Origin: Acidipropionibacterium jensenii DSM 20535
Lineage (GTDB): Bacteria > Actinomycetota > Actinomycetes > Propionibacteriales > Propionibacteriaceae
Direction: 5' to 3'
Assembly (NCBI RefSeq): GCF_000425285.1
Contig: NZ_AUDD01000008.1
Coordinates: 1 to 64,000, forward strand
Length of the DNA: 64,000 nt
Shown here: positions 30,649 to 40,332 of the stretch, piece after piece
How the letters are laid out: each line of letters opens with the position of its first letter
How positions within the stretch are numbered: the stretch's first letter is position 1
Translations under genes and position numbers: made by a program
The notes under the pieces: generated by a model
Databases searched by the model: none
Told to the model about the DNA's origin: nothing
What the model saw: the letters and a program-made list of their open reading frames with translations, nothing else

Positions 30649-31446
30649 TCACACCCAGCGTCGGGCGATCTCCAGAGTCTGCCCGACGTAGCCGCGCCCG
30701 AAGAGCTGGCAGTGGACCATCAGCATGTGCAACTCGTGGAGCGGAACCCTGTCTCGCCATCCGTCGGCCAGCGGGGACTCCTCGTCGTAGGCCACCCAGA
30801 TCGTCTCGCGGTGGGGTGCCCCGAAGACGGCCATGGTCGCCAGATCCTCCTCGGCGTGGCCGCCCTGGGCCGCCGGGTCGATGAGGGTGGCGCCCGAGGG
30901 GGTCCACATGATGTTGCCGGTCCACAGGTCGCCATGGGTGCGGGCCGCCCAGTACCGGTCGCCCTCGGGGGCAGAGCCTCGCACCAGGGTCGGCTGGTCG
31001 TGGTCGTAGACCCCCGATGACAGCTTGTCGCAGAGTCTCACCAGGGTGGCGCGCTCCTCGGCCGTGAAGGCCGGGGCATCCAGGTAGGGGGCCAGCCGGA
31101 ACCGCGCGTAGAAGTCCCCCCAGGAGGGTGTGGACTCGCCGGGAGTCGCGGGCAGCGGGAGCTTCGCCAGCCCCATCCAGCCCTGGCCGTGATTGTCGGG
31201 CGGGGGCGCGCCCAGGTGGGAGGCGCCGGCGGCATGGGTGTGCGCCAGCCGGCGTCCGAACTCCTCGGCGGCCGCGGCGGTGGGACGCACCTCGGGCAGT
31301 CGGGGCTCCTCCAGCCAGTCGCGTCCGTGGTCGCTGACCCTCACCACCGGGGCACCCTCCTCGGGCACATCGGCCAGCCAGGCCAGCCCGGCGATCTCAT
31401 AGCCGATGCGGCCGGGGCGATGGTCGGACTTGCGGAAGACATCCAT
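30649..31446 (-). CDS. Fructosamine kinase / ketosamine-3-kinase family protein
   Basis: This predicted small-molecule kinase of the aminoglycoside-phosphotransferase fold has 265 aa from ATG 31446 ([11 protein letters not shown]). The catalytic Brenner-like motif is [14 protein letters not shown] (HGDLxxxN) and the metal-binding Asp is in [16 protein letters not shown], diagnostic of the FN3K family. Family members phosphorylate fructosamines and ribulosamines, which helps remove sugars from glycated proteins. The N-terminal glycine-rich loop region is short, as is usual for bacterial FN3K-like proteins. It is divergent from rimO with only 46 bases between them. Confidence 0.88.
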   Translation of the reverse strand: MDVFRKSDHRPGRIGYEIAGLAWLADVPEEGAPVVRVSDHGRDWLEEPRLPEVRPTAAAAEEFGRRLAHTHAAGASHLGAPPPDNHGQGWMGLAKLPLPATPGESTPSWGDFYARFRLAPYLDAPAFTAEERATLVRLCDKLSSGVYDHDQPTLVRGSAPEGDRYWAARTHGDLWTGNIMWTPSGATLIDPAAQGGHAEEDLATMAVFGAPHRETIWVAYDEESPLADGWRDRVPLHELHMLMVHCQLFGRGYVGQTLEIARRWV

Positions 31447-31492
31447 GGCCCCCACCGTAGACTTGCCGCGATTGTCCATCGACAGGAGTTCC

Positions 31493-32932
31493 ATGTCAGA
31501 CCACCTCATGACCGTCCATCTCGTCTCGATGGGGTGTGCCCGCAACGAGGTCGACTCCGAGGAGCTGGCGGCCAGGCTGGAGGCCGGCGGATTCCAGCTG
31601 GTCGATGACGCCGAGCAGGCCGAGACGGTGGTGGTCAACACCTGCGGATTCATCGAACAGGCCAAGAAGGACTCCGTCGACACCCTGCTGGCCGCCGCGG
31701 ACCTCAAGTCCGACGGCACCACGCGGTCGGTCGTCGCGGTGGGCTGCATGGCCGAGAGGTACGGCAAGGAGCTCGCCGAGGCGCTGCCGGAGGCCGACGC
31801 GGTGCTGGGATTCGACGACTACCAGGACATCTCGCAGCGCTTGAGGATCATTCTGGCCGGCGGCTCCCTGGAGGCCCACGTCCCCCACGACCGCCGCACC
31901 CTGCTGCCGCTGTCGCCGGTGGACCGGCCGGAGGCCGCCGCATCGGTCTCGGTGCCCGGCATCCACACCGCACCGGATCTGCCCACGGAGGTCACCCCGG
32001 CCAGTGGGCCGCGCGCCGCCACCCGGCGCCGACTGTCCTCCAGCCCCTGTGCGCCGCTGAAGATCGCCTCGGGCTGCGACCGGCGCTGCGCCTTCTGCGC
32101 CATCCCGAGCTTCCGCGGCTCCTATCTGTCACGGCCGGTCGAGGAGATCGTGGCGGAGGGCCGCTGGCTGGTCGACCACGGTGTCAAGGAGCTCTTCCTG
32201 GTCTCGGAGAACTCCTCCTCCTACGGCAAGGACCTCGGAGACCTGGCACACATGGAGAAGCTGCTGGCCGGGCTGGACCGGATCGACGGTCTGTACTGGA
32301 TCCGGATCTCCTACCTCCAGCCCGCTGAGCTGCGGCCCTCCCTGATCGACGCGATGCTCACCACCGACAAGGTCGTGCCCTACTTCGACCTGTCCTTCCA
32401 GCACGCCTCCGGACCGCTGCTGCGGAGAATGCGACGGTTCGGCGACGCCGACTCCTTCCTCGGTCTCATCGAGGGGATCCGGGAGCGCTGCCCGGGGGCC
32501 GGGTTCCGCTCCAACTTCATCACCGGCTTCCCCGGCGAGACCGACCGGGACGTCGAGACTCTCGCCGACTTCCTTCAGCGGGCGCGTCTGGACGTCGCCG
32601 GGATCTTCGCCTACTCCGACGAGGAGGGCACCGAGGGGGCTGAGCTGAGCGATCATCTGGACGACGATGTGATCGCCGAACGGCGCGAGATGCTCGCCGA
32701 CCTGATCGACGAGCTGGTCAGCCAGCGGGCCGAGGACAGGATCGGTGAGCACGCCCCGGTGCTGGTGGAGGAGGTGACCCCGGAGGCGGTCGTCGGGAGG
32801 GCTCCCCACCAGGGGCCCGAGGTGGACGGAACGGTACTGCTGCCGGCCGACTGCGGGGTCGGCGTCGGCGAGATGGTGGAGGTCGGCTTCATCGGTTCGG
32901 AGGGTGCCGACCTGATCGGGGAGTTGAGGTGA
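31493..32932 (+). CDS. rimO: Ribosomal protein S12 methylthiotransferase (RimO)
   Basis: This radical-SAM enzyme adds a methylthio group to an Asp of ribosomal protein S12. It has 479 aa. The N-terminal methylthiotransferase domain has three cluster cysteines ([36 protein letters not shown]), the radical-SAM CxxxCxxC is CDRRCAFC, and a C-terminal TRAM-like domain follows. Assignment to RimO rather than MiaB rests on [11 protein letters not shown] and [10 protein letters not shown]. About 50 extra residues ([12 protein letters not shown] onward) separate the first domain from the radical-SAM domain. ATG 31493 has CAGGAG upstream. Confidence 0.94.
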   Translation: MSDHLMTVHLVSMGCARNEVDSEELAARLEAGGFQLVDDAEQAETVVVNTCGFIEQAKKDSVDTLLAAADLKSDGTTRSVVAVGCMAERYGKELAEALPEADAVLGFDDYQDISQRLRIILAGGSLEAHVPHDRRTLLPLSPVDRPEAAASVSVPGIHTAPDLPTEVTPASGPRAATRRRLSSSPCAPLKIASGCDRRCAFCAIPSFRGSYLSRPVEEIVAEGRWLVDHGVKELFLVSENSSSYGKDLGDLAHMEKLLAGLDRIDGLYWIRISYLQPAELRPSLIDAMLTTDKVVPYFDLSFQHASGPLLRRMRRFGDADSFLGLIEGIRERCPGAGFRSNFITGFPGETDRDVETLADFLQRARLDVAGIFAYSDEEGTEGAELSDHLDDDVIAERREMLADLIDELVSQRAEDRIGEHAPVLVEEVTPEAVVGRAPHQGPEVDGTVLLPADCGVGVGEMVEVGFIGSEGADLIGELR

Positions 32933-33008
32933 CGGGCGGCCCCGAGACCGGGATACTGGAGGGTGACCGCGTCGACCCGGGACTGGTCATCTCGTCAGGA
33001 GCCGGAGG

Positions 33009-33608
33009 ATGAGCGATCGTCCGAGCAACGTCAACATCCCGAACGCACTCACCGTTCTACGGCTCATCGCCGTGCCGGTGTTCGGCTGGATGCTGCTGTC
33101 ACACCCGCACGACGGGACCTGGCGCACCTGGACCACGGTGGTCTTCGCCGTCGCCATCTTCACCGACTTCATCGACGGGCGGATCGCCCGCCGGTACAAC
33201 CTCATCACCGACTTCGGGAAGATCTGGGACTCGGTGGCCGACAAGGCGATCACCGGGATGGCTTTCATCGGCCTGTCGATCGTCGGCGAGCTGCCCTGGT
33301 GGATCACCGCGCTGATCCTGCTGCGGGAGTGGGGGATCACCGTGATGCGGGTGTTCATGCTCAAGTACGAGGTGATGGCCGCCAACAAGGGCGGCAAGCT
33401 CAAGACCGCCACCCAGTCGCTGGCGATCACACTGTTCTGCATCGGCCTGTGGCGCACCCCGACCCCGGTCGACGTGGTGGCCTGGGCGGTGATGATCCTC
33501 GCCTTCGGACTCACCCTGGTCACCGGGGTGATGTACCTCATCGACGCCGCGCGGATCCGCCGCGACTCGCTGGCGAAGCAGGCCGGTGGGGGATCGGATG
33601 AGTCCTGA
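33009..33608 (+). CDS. pgsA: CDP-diacylglycerol-glycerol-3-phosphate 3-phosphatidyltransferase (PgsA)
   Basis: This makes phosphatidylglycerol phosphate in the membrane. It has 199 aa with about five membrane helices. The CDP-alcohol phosphatidyltransferase signature DG-x2-AR-x8-G-x3-D-x3-D is read in DGRIARRYNLITDFGKIWDS plus VADK. The N-terminal PSNVNIPNALTVLRLIAVP is typical. AGGAG at 32997-33001 precedes the ATG. The gene overlaps cinA by 11 bases, and the pgsA-cinA-clgR order is the standard actinobacterial one. Confidence 0.95.
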   Translation: MSDRPSNVNIPNALTVLRLIAVPVFGWMLLSHPHDGTWRTWTTVVFAVAIFTDFIDGRIARRYNLITDFGKIWDSVADKAITGMAFIGLSIVGELPWWITALILLREWGITVMRVFMLKYEVMAANKGGKLKTATQSLAITLFCIGLWRTPTPVDVVAWAVMILAFGLTLVTGVMYLIDAARIRRDSLAKQAGGGSDES

Positions 33609-34101
33609 CCCGCTGGCCTCCCGCCTCATCGGTGAGCTGGTGGCCCGCGGACTGACGGTGGCGACCTGCGAGTCGTTGACCGGCGGCCTGGTGGGGGCCA
33701 CTCTCACCGGTGTGCCCGGCGCATCGGCCGCCTACCGGGGAGGTCTGGTGACCTACGCCTCCGATCTCAAGGGCACCCTGGCCGGGGTCGATCCTGCCTG
33801 GATCTCCTCCCACGGCGTCATCAATGCCCGGACCGCCGAGATGATGGCGGCGGGCTGCGCCCGGGTGTGCGGGGCCGATCTCGGCCTGTCGTGCACCGGG
33901 GTGGCGGGGCCCGACCCCCAGGACGGAGAACCGGTGGGGACCGTGTACGTGTGCGCCCGCCTTGGCTGCCCGGATCGGAGTCCGGACCACCGGGGGGATC
34001 CCCTGCGGCTGGACCTGTCGGGAGACCGCTGGGCGATCCGCGATCAGACGGTGAGCGCCGTGCTGCAGGCCGGGCTGCGGGTGGTCGCCGGGACCTCCTG
34101 A
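33598..34101 (+). CDS. CinA C-terminal family amidohydrolase
   Basis: This nicotinamide-nucleotide amidase (PncC-type) domain protein has 167 aa from ATG 33598. It has the stand-alone C-terminal domain only. Signatures are ATCESLTGGLVGATLTGVPGAS, the Ser/Lys region YRGGLVTYASDLKGTLAGV, and LSCTGVAGPDPQDGEPVGTVYV. The enzyme deamidates NMN in pyridine-nucleotide salvage. Its start lies inside the 3' end of pgsA. The name cinA comes from competence genes elsewhere; nothing here suggests a competence role. Confidence 0.92.
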   Translation: MSPDPLASRLIGELVARGLTVATCESLTGGLVGATLTGVPGASAAYRGGLVTYASDLKGTLAGVDPAWISSHGVINARTAEMMAAGCARVCGADLGLSCTGVAGPDPQDGEPVGTVYVCARLGCPDRSPDHRGDPLRLDLSGDRWAIRDQTVSAVLQAGLRVVAGTS

Positions 34102-34168
34102 GCCGACCTCGGGGCTGGGAGGACGCGGCCGTGAGACCGGGCGCGCGATCGGAAAGTGTGAGATTTTT

Positions 34169-34179
34169 CGCCAACAGCG
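34169..34179 (+). promoter_or_regulatory. Predicted ClgR operator upstream of clgR
   Basis: CGCCAACAGCG fits the ClgR core consensus CGCYNANRGCG at every fixed position and is preceded by TTTT, which satisfies the WNNW flank. The 3' flank (GGG) does not match WWS. It lies 58 bases upstream of the clgR ATG, suggesting autoregulation. Confidence 0.6.
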
Positions 34180-34236
34180 GGAATGAAAGCCTGTGAACCC
34201 GCGTTGTCACCTCCGAATCGACAACGAGGAGACATC

Positions 34237-34512
34237 ATGAAGGCTGCGCTGCTACGAGAAATGCTGGGTGAGGCGCTCCGGGAGCAGAGGTTCGCCCAGG
34301 GGCGAACGCTGCGCGAGGTGTCATCGGGGGCCAGGGTGTCGCTGGGCTACCTGTCCGAGGTGGAGAGGGGCCAGAAGGAGGCCTCCAGCGAACTGATTCT
34401 CGCCATCTGCACCGCTCTCGAGCTTCCGCAGTCTGAACTCATGAGGACCGTCAGCGAGAAGCTGCTGAGGGCCGAGACGAAGGCCGAGCGCCAGGTCGGC
34501 GCGGCAGCCTGA
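34237..34512 (+). CDS. clgR: ClgR-like XRE-family transcriptional activator of protease genes
   Basis: This small DNA-binding protein has 91 aa from ATG 34237 (AACGAGGAGACATC upstream). One Xre-type helix-turn-helix spans about 21-55 ([20 protein letters not shown]). The C-terminus ends in AAA; in Streptomyces and mycobacteria, ClgR's terminal Ala-Ala makes it a ClpP substrate. ClgR activates clp, lon and related genes under envelope or proteolytic stress. Its position after pgsA-cinA and ahead of recA is conserved. A consensus operator lies in its own upstream region, and 15-nt tandem repeats begin at its stop codon. Confidence 0.88.
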   Translation: MKAALLREMLGEALREQRFAQGRTLREVSSGARVSLGYLSEVERGQKEASSELILAICTALELPQSELMRTVSEKLLRAETKAERQVGAAA

Positions 34513-34586
34513 GCAGGAACCGTCCCGAGCAGGGAACGGTCTGAGCAGGATCGGTCTGAGCAGGAACCGGCCTGGGTGGGAACCGG
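34509..34586 (+). repeat. About 15-nt tandem repeats spanning the clgR stop
   Basis: CTGAGCAGGAACCG-type units start at 34509, 34526, 34541 and 34556, with a weaker fifth at 34571. The first contains the clgR TGA. They lie between clgR and the convergent DeoR-type gene. Confidence 0.8.
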
Positions 34587-34634
34587 TGAACGGTTGGAGT
34601 CGCGGTCCATCGAGATCCCGTCGGGCCGGGCGAC

Positions 34635-35444
34635 TCAGTCCTCGGGTGTCTGGATGATCTTGACCTGGACTCCGCGAGCCCGGATCCGCTCGATCTCCTC
34701 GGCATCGGCCGACTCATCGGTGACGACCAGATCGATGTCGGTGACATCGGCCATCCGAGCCAGGGTCACCTTGCCGATCTTCGAGCCGTCGACCGCGGCC
34801 ACGATCCGCGACGCACGCTGGAGCATCGTGTGATTGGTGGCGGCCTCCACCCCGTCATGGGTTGTCAGACCGCCGTCGACCGACAGCCCGTCGCAGCCGA
34901 TGATCGCGGTGCCGACATTGATCTGTTTGAAGGTGGCCTCGGCCAGCGACCCGACCAGCTCCAGTGAGCTGGGGCGCAGGATCCCGCCGGCGATGAGCAC
35001 TCTCTGCTGACCCTGATGGGCGGCTTCCAGGGCGATCCCCACCGAGTTGGTGACGATGGTGAGGTCATGACGGTGGTGCAGCGCCCTCAGCACCTCAGCG
35101 GTGGTGGTGCCACCGGTCAGCGAGATGGCGTGCTTGCCCACCGGGAGCTCGCTCACCACGGCGCGGGCTATCGCGGCCTTGGCCGCACGGTGGCGCCCGT
35201 CCCTCAGATTGACCGGCAGCTCGGCACCCACCCCGGCGCTGCGCGCCCCGCCGTGAGTGCGGACCAGCAGGCCCTGATCGGCCAGGGCGGCGACATCGCG
35301 CCGGATGGTGGCGGCGCTGGCGCCCAGCAACTGGGCCAGTTCGCGCAGCTGGACCTCCTCGCGGTCGCGAAGGATGGACAGCAGCGCAACCATTCGCTCG
35401 CTGCGTCGCGATGAGGTGGTCGTGTCGGGAACCAGAAAGGACAT
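34635..35444 (-). CDS. DeoR/GlpR family transcriptional regulator
   Basis: This sugar-phosphate-responsive repressor has 269 aa from ATG 35444 (MSFLVPD). The N-terminal DeoR helix-turn-helix is at about 20-70 (RMVALLSILRDREEVQLREL, then GASAATIRRDVAALADQGLL), with the family signature RTHGGA. The C-terminal isomerase-like effector domain carries SLTGGTTTAEVLRAL, VTNSVGIALEAA and VGSLAE. No sugar operon lies next to it, so its regulon is elsewhere. A short palindrome (GATCAT-AG-ATGATC) upstream may be its own operator. Confidence 0.9.
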   Translation of the reverse strand: MSFLVPDTTTSSRRSERMVALLSILRDREEVQLRELAQLLGASAATIRRDVAALADQGLLVRTHGGARSAGVGAELPVNLRDGRHRAAKAAIARAVVSELPVGKHAISLTGGTTTAEVLRALHHRHDLTIVTNSVGIALEAAHQGQQRVLIAGGILRPSSLELVGSLAEATFKQINVGTAIIGCDGLSVDGGLTTHDGVEAATNHTMLQRASRIVAAVDGSKIGKVTLARMADVTDIDLVVTDESADAEEIERIRARGVQVKIIQTPED

Positions 35445-35485
35445 CGTCCCAATTCTCCCTCGCAGTGGTGGACTCCCCAGTGGCA

Positions 35486-35530
35486 CTCACGTGGTGAGCA
35501 CTCGCTCAGTCGTACTGATCATAGATGATC
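35486..35530. promoter_or_regulatory. Possible operator/promoter for the DeoR-type gene
   Basis: CTCAC-GTG-GTGAG (35486-35498) and GATCAT-AG-ATGATC (35517-35530) are two short inverted repeats 43-86 bases upstream of the regulator start. The second is the most AT-rich part of the gap. Assignment is by position only. Confidence 0.35.
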
Positions 35531-35613
35531 GTTGGTGGCACGCGCCTGTCTCCCTTACCCCGGGAGGTCGGCCTCCGGCTGGACGATTTCTGCGAAGCTC
35601 ATAGTCTTGTCGG

Positions 35614-35808
35614 GTGCGCGAGTCAGAACTGTGGCGGCGGCTGGAGGCCGAGCTGGGTGTGGACTACGTCCGGTCATGGGCGGGTTCGCAGGTGATCGCC
35701 GATCTCGGCGGGCGCACGGTGAGCGAGGCGCTGGCCGACGGGATCGACATCAAGGCGATCTGGCGGGCCTGCTGGGCCTTTCTGGAACTGCCCGACCGGA
35801 TGCGCTGA
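35614..35808 (+). CDS. DUF3046 family protein
   Basis: This very small conserved actinobacterial protein has 64 aa and a GTG start at 35614. The sequence [56 protein letters not shown] covers the whole family profile. Members are almost always encoded just upstream of recA, as here (235 bases). Function is unknown. No ribosome site of note precedes the GTG, and the gene may be leaderless or weakly translated. Confidence 0.85.
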   Translation: MRESELWRRLEAELGVDYVRSWAGSQVIADLGGRTVSEALADGIDIKAIWRACWAFLELPDRMR

Positions 35809-35871
35809 GCCGTGCCGGGCCCGGGCCGTCGATTCAGGACTCTCCGGCCCAGGGTCGTCCGTCACAGAGGG

Positions 35872-35921
35872 TTGTCCACAGCCGGCCCCGGGGACAGCGG
35901 GGGAGAGTGATCTTGTCCACA
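35872..35921 (+). promoter_or_regulatory. Two DnaA boxes upstream of recA
   Basis: TTGTCCACA, the preferred actinobacterial DnaA box, occurs at 35872-35880 and again at 35913-35921, same orientation, 41 bases apart, both followed by GC. They lie between DUF3046 and the recA promoter. A one-mismatch inverted copy (TGTGGACAC) is at 37715-37723 downstream of recX. Confidence 0.6.
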
Positions 35922-35943
35922 GCTCGACGCTCCCGTCCGAGAA

Positions 35944-35966
35944 GTGTCGGTGCCCGCCCCTACAGT
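35944..35966 (+). promoter_or_regulatory. RecA-NDp/PafBC-type damage promoter of recA
   Basis: GTGTCGGTG, an 8-base spacer and TACAGT match the LexA-independent promoter consensus TTGTCRGTG-N8-TANNNT at 8 of 9 and 3 of 3 fixed positions. Transcription would start near 35972, leaving a ~70-base leader to the ATG at 36044. Confidence 0.7.
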
Positions 35967-36043
35967 TCAACATGACATCCCCGGCCGATCGGTCGGGAGC
36001 AGCGGATCCCGGCAGGGGCCCACGGATGGAGGAGACGACAGAC

Positions 36044-37095
<1,052 letters not shown>

Positions 37096-37099
<4 letters not shown>

Positions 37100-37638
37100 A
37101 CCGCCGGTCGCGCAAGCCGGTCGAGCGCAGCCGCGAGGAGTGGTACGCGTTCGCCCGGGAGGCGGTGCTGCGTCGTCTCGACGATCGCGCCAGGACGCGT
37201 CACGAGCTGGCCGATGCACTGCGCGGCAAGGAGGTTCCCTCCGATGTCGCCGCAGCGGTGCTGGATCGGTTCGAGGAGCTCGGGCTGGTCGACGACGCCG
37301 ACTTCGCCGACCAGTGGGTCCGCTCCCGCCAGGCCTCCCGCGGTCTGTCGCGCAGGGCGCTCAGCATAGAGCTCCGGCGCAAGGGGGTCGACGAGGAGAC
37401 CATCGCACGGTCCACGGCCGGGGTCTCCGAGGAGGACGAACTGGAGGCCGCCACCCGGTTGGCCGTCACCCGGATACGCGCGGGCCGAGGTGTGGAGAGC
37501 ACCCGGCTGACTCGCCGTGTGCTGGCTGCCCTGGCCCGGAAGGGGTACTCCTCCCAGATCTGCTGGCAGGCCATCCGTGCTGCCCAGCGCGAGCTCGGCG
37601 AGGAGGAGACCGCGCAGGAGGGGCCGGAGGAGATCTGA
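37096..37638 (+). CDS. recX: Recombination regulator RecX, probable CTG start
   Basis: RecX caps and inhibits RecA filaments. The reading frame has no ATG, GTG or TTG between its upstream stop (37063-37065) and a GTG at 37165, yet the residues before that GTG ([19 protein letters not shown]) look like the first conserved RecX helix. A CTG at 37096 lies 7 bases after a strong GGGGAGG (37082-37088) and overlaps the recA stop (CTGA), so it is the best start, giving 180 aa. The conserved core [30 protein letters not shown] and RKGVDEETI follows. If translation begins at the GTG instead, the protein has 157 aa and lacks part of helix 1. Confidence 0.85.
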
Positions 37639-37665
37639 TCCCGCACGGGTCGGTGCTCGGTGCAC

Positions 37666-37683
37666 TGTGGCAGGCTTGCCACA
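37666..37683 (+). terminator. Short stem-loop after recX
   Basis: TGTGGCA and TGCCACA pair around GGCT, 28 bases downstream of the recX stop. It is a weak candidate terminator in the 102-base gap before the RNase Y gene. Confidence 0.4.
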
Positions 37684-37740
37684 ACCGGGGCACAGGGTCC
37701 CGGCCGTGAACAGCTGTGGACACAGCGTGAGGGGCATTCG

Positions 37741-39264
37741 ATGACAGAATCCCTCGGAATGACAGCACTGCCATCGCAGATGGTGTTGATATCAGCATGG
37801 CCGATCATCTCGGTCGTGCTCGCACTCGCCCTCGTCGTGGTGGGGGTCGGCGACCTGCTGTCGCGGCGTCGATCCGGGAACCTGCTCAACGCGTCCAGGC
37901 GCGATCTCGTCCGGGAGCGCAAGCGTCTGGAGGAGGAGATGGAGCGTCGCCGCGCGGATCTGGATGTGGCCCTGGAGGAGCGGCGCAACGGCCTGGAGGA
38001 GGACTTCCAGCGGCGCCGGAAGGTGGTCGAGGAGTCCGAGAGGCAACGTGGCCGCAGTCTGGATCTGCGGGAGGCGGCGCTCACCCGTGATCTCGACCGG
38101 GTCAGTGCCGAACTCACCCAGGCCTCGGGACTCACCGCCGAACAGGCCCGGCAGGTGGTGCTGGACAAGGCCGAGGCGGACTCCCGGGCCGAGGCCGAGG
38201 AACTGGCCAGAGGCATCGAGGAGAGGGCCCGTGAGCAGGCCGAGCTGACGGCGCGCTCCGTGCTGGCGACAGCCATCCAACGCTGCGTCGGCGATGTCAC
38301 CGCGGACTCGGTGGTCTCCTCGGTCGACCTGCCCTCCAATGACATGAAGGGCCGGATCATCGGCCGTGAGGGACGCAACATCCGCACCATCGAACAGGTC
38401 ACGGGGACCACGGTCATCGTCGATGACACCCCCGGGATCGTGCTGGTGAGCTGCTTCGACCCGGTGCGGCGCGAGGTCGCCCGGCTCACCCTGGTCGATC
38501 TGGTGAGCGATGGCAGGATCCATCCGGCCAGGATCGAGCAGGCCCACACCAAGGCCCTCGCCAGGATCGAGGAGATGTGCCTGGACGCGGCCGATCAGGC
38601 TCTCCACGAACTGTCGATCACCGACATGGCGGCCGGTCTGCGACCGATCCTCGGCTCACTGAGGTTCCGCACCTCCTACGGCCAGGATGTTCTGGCCCAC
38701 AGCATCGAGTGCGGTCGGCTGGCCGGCCTGATGGCCGCCGAGATCGGTGCCGACGTCGACACCTGCCGGCGCGCCGCCCTGCTGCACGACATCGGGAAGT
38801 CCCTGACCCCGCACGTGGAGGGTTCCCATGCGGCGGTCGGTGCGGAACTGGCCCGGCGCCACGGCGAGTCGGCGGAGGTGATCCACGCGATCGCCGCCCA
38901 CCACAACGAGATCGAGGCCACCACGGTCGTCGACGTCCTCACCCAGGCCGCCGACGCGATCTCGGCCTCCCGCCCCGGGGCCAGGCGCGAGTCCCTGGAG
39001 TCCCATGTGCAACGACTGGAGGAGCTCGAGAGTCTGGCGACCGCTCATCCCGGGGTGTCTCGGGCCTTCGCCGTCCAGGCCGGCCGGGATCTGCGGGTGA
39101 TGGTCGAACCCGAGCAGGTCGACGATCCCAGCACCCGGACGTTGGCGCGAGAGATCGCCGGTGAGGTCGGCGACCGGGTGATGGTGCCCGGACGGGTGCG
39201 GGTCACCGTGATCCGGGAGACCCGCGCGGTGGCCGTGGCCGGTCAGTCCGGCCCCCGGGACTGA
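37741..39264 (+). CDS. rny: Ribonuclease Y (RNase Y)
   Basis: This membrane-anchored endoribonuclease initiates mRNA decay. It has 507 aa from ATG 37741. One membrane helix (about 18-38) is followed by a long charged coiled coil (50-175), a KH domain with GRIIGREGRNIRTIE (204-218), and an HD domain with the catalytic pair in LLHDIGKS (349-350). The coiled coil is shorter than in Bacillus. The gene ends with AVAGQSGPRD, encoded by the first of three 31-nt tandem repeats that carry the stop codon. RNase Y is patchily distributed in actinobacteria, where RNase E/G is more usual. Confidence 0.92.
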   Translation: MTESLGMTALPSQMVLISAWPIISVVLALALVVVGVGDLLSRRRSGNLLNASRRDLVRERKRLEEEMERRRADLDVALEERRNGLEEDFQRRRKVVEESERQRGRSLDLREAALTRDLDRVSAELTQASGLTAEQARQVVLDKAEADSRAEAEELARGIEERAREQAELTARSVLATAIQRCVGDVTADSVVSSVDLPSNDMKGRIIGREGRNIRTIEQVTGTTVIVDDTPGIVLVSCFDPVRREVARLTLVDLVSDGRIHPARIEQAHTKALARIEEMCLDAADQALHELSITDMAAGLRPILGSLRFRTSYGQDVLAHSIECGRLAGLMAAEIGADVDTCRRAALLHDIGKSLTPHVEGSHAAVGAELARRHGESAEVIHAIAAHHNEIEATTVVDVLTQAADAISASRPGARRESLESHVQRLEELESLATAHPGVSRAFAVQAGRDLRVMVEPEQVDDPSTRTLAREIAGEVGDRVMVPGRVRVTVIRETRAVAVAGQSGPRD

Positions 39265-39329
39265 GGGAGCCGGTCAGTCCGGCCCCCGGGACTGAGGGAG
39301 CCGGTCAGTCCGGCCCCCGGCACTGAGGT
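39239..39329 (+). repeat. Three 31-nt tandem repeats spanning the rny stop
   Basis: CCGGTCAGTCCGGCCCCCGG-beginning units lie at 39239-39269, 39270-39300 and 39301-39329 (last one partial, with one substitution and truncated). Unit 1 contains the rny TGA (39262-39264). They fill the space to the convergent aldose-epimerase gene. Confidence 0.95.
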
Positions 39330-39330
39330 C

Positions 39331-40248
39331 TCAGATGCTGATGCCCCAGCTGAACTCGACCTGATCTCCGGGTTCCAGACGAATCACCGAGTCATGGGTG
39401 GGGCCCGGGTTGAAGGCGTCGGGGCCGCAGGTCATCGGTTCCAGGGCCAGGGACATCCGGTCCCTGGGGGTGAAGACCTGGCTCCACGCCATTCCCGGAC
39501 CGGCCCAGATCGCCCGCGTCAGGTCACCGGCCTGCACCTCGATCCGCCACGGCCGGCCCTCTGGTGCCCCGGTGTAGGCGGTGTCGAGCACCCGGTCGCC
39601 GAACTGGTCACCGCTGCGCAGGTCCTGAGGTCTGCCGTCGACCGCTCCCAGACGGATCGGCAGCAGCCGCTCGTCCACCTCCAGGAAGGTCCCGAAGGGG
39701 GCGGTGACCTGCCACTGGTCGACAGGTGTGGACCCCGCGACGAGATAGGGGTGGGCGGCATAGCCGAAGGGCACCGCCGTCTCTCCGACATTGCGGGCCC
39801 CGACCTCGACGGTCAGTCCTTGGGCGCTGAGCCGGTGGGTGAGGCTCAACCGCACGCACCCCGGCCAGCCGGGCTGGGCCAGCAGCGTCAGCGAGAGGGT
39901 GACGCGGTCCTCGGCGAGATCCTCCAGGGTCCAGGCCATCCACCGGGTCAGGCCGTGGATCGCGTTGTTGAAAGCGACCTCGTTGATCGGGAGCTGCTGG
40001 GTCATGCCGTCGAAGGTGTACCGGCCGTCGCGGATCCTGTTGGGCCAGGGCAGCAGGTGCTGGCCGCGGGAGCCCCGCGGGGACTGGTCGGCCGGGAAGG
40101 TGAGCAGCAGGTCCTCGCCGTCATGGGTGAGGCTGCGCAGCGTCGCGCCCTGCTCGCAGATGATCGCCCGATATCCCGCGGACGAGAGGGTGTACTGGCG
40201 ACCGGTCGGCAGCACGGTCTGGAGGGAGGATTCGGTCATTGAGTCCAT
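39331..40248 (-). CDS. Aldose 1-epimerase family protein
   Basis: This galactose-mutarotase-fold enzyme is predicted to interconvert sugar anomers. It has 305 aa from ATG 40248; the ATG at 40239 is an equal alternative. Family signatures are [38 protein letters not shown], the base-type His in AIHGLTRW, the YAAHPYL motif and the late Glu in [15 protein letters not shown]. Subfamily markers ([16 protein letters not shown]) fit the actinobacterial putative mutarotases of unknown sugar preference. It is convergent with rny and divergent from miaB, alone in its unit. Confidence 0.88.
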   Translation of the reverse strand: MDSMTESSLQTVLPTGRQYTLSSAGYRAIICEQGATLRSLTHDGEDLLLTFPADQSPRGSRGQHLLPWPNRIRDGRYTFDGMTQQLPINEVAFNNAIHGLTRWMAWTLEDLAEDRVTLSLTLLAQPGWPGCVRLSLTHRLSAQGLTVEVGARNVGETAVPFGYAAHPYLVAGSTPVDQWQVTAPFGTFLEVDERLLPIRLGAVDGRPQDLRSGDQFGDRVLDTAYTGAPEGRPWRIEVQAGDLTRAIWAGPGMAWSQVFTPRDRMSLALEPMTCGPDAFNPGPTHDSVIRLEPGDQVEFSWGISI

Positions 40249-40332
40249 GAGCCTCACTCTAGAGCCGTCGTGACCTCCGCCGACAGATGCTCGGATGGAC
40301 AGGACCGGAGGGACCGGTACAGTGTGCACGCC

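Noticed and set aside
35809-36043. LexA (SOS) box at recA
   Set aside because: I looked for GAAC-N4-GTTC near recA and before the small membrane protein at 47985 and saw none; only the PafBC-type motif is present.
39239-39329. CRISPR-like repeats
   Set aside because: The units are directly adjacent with no spacers, so this is a simple tandem repeat, not an array.
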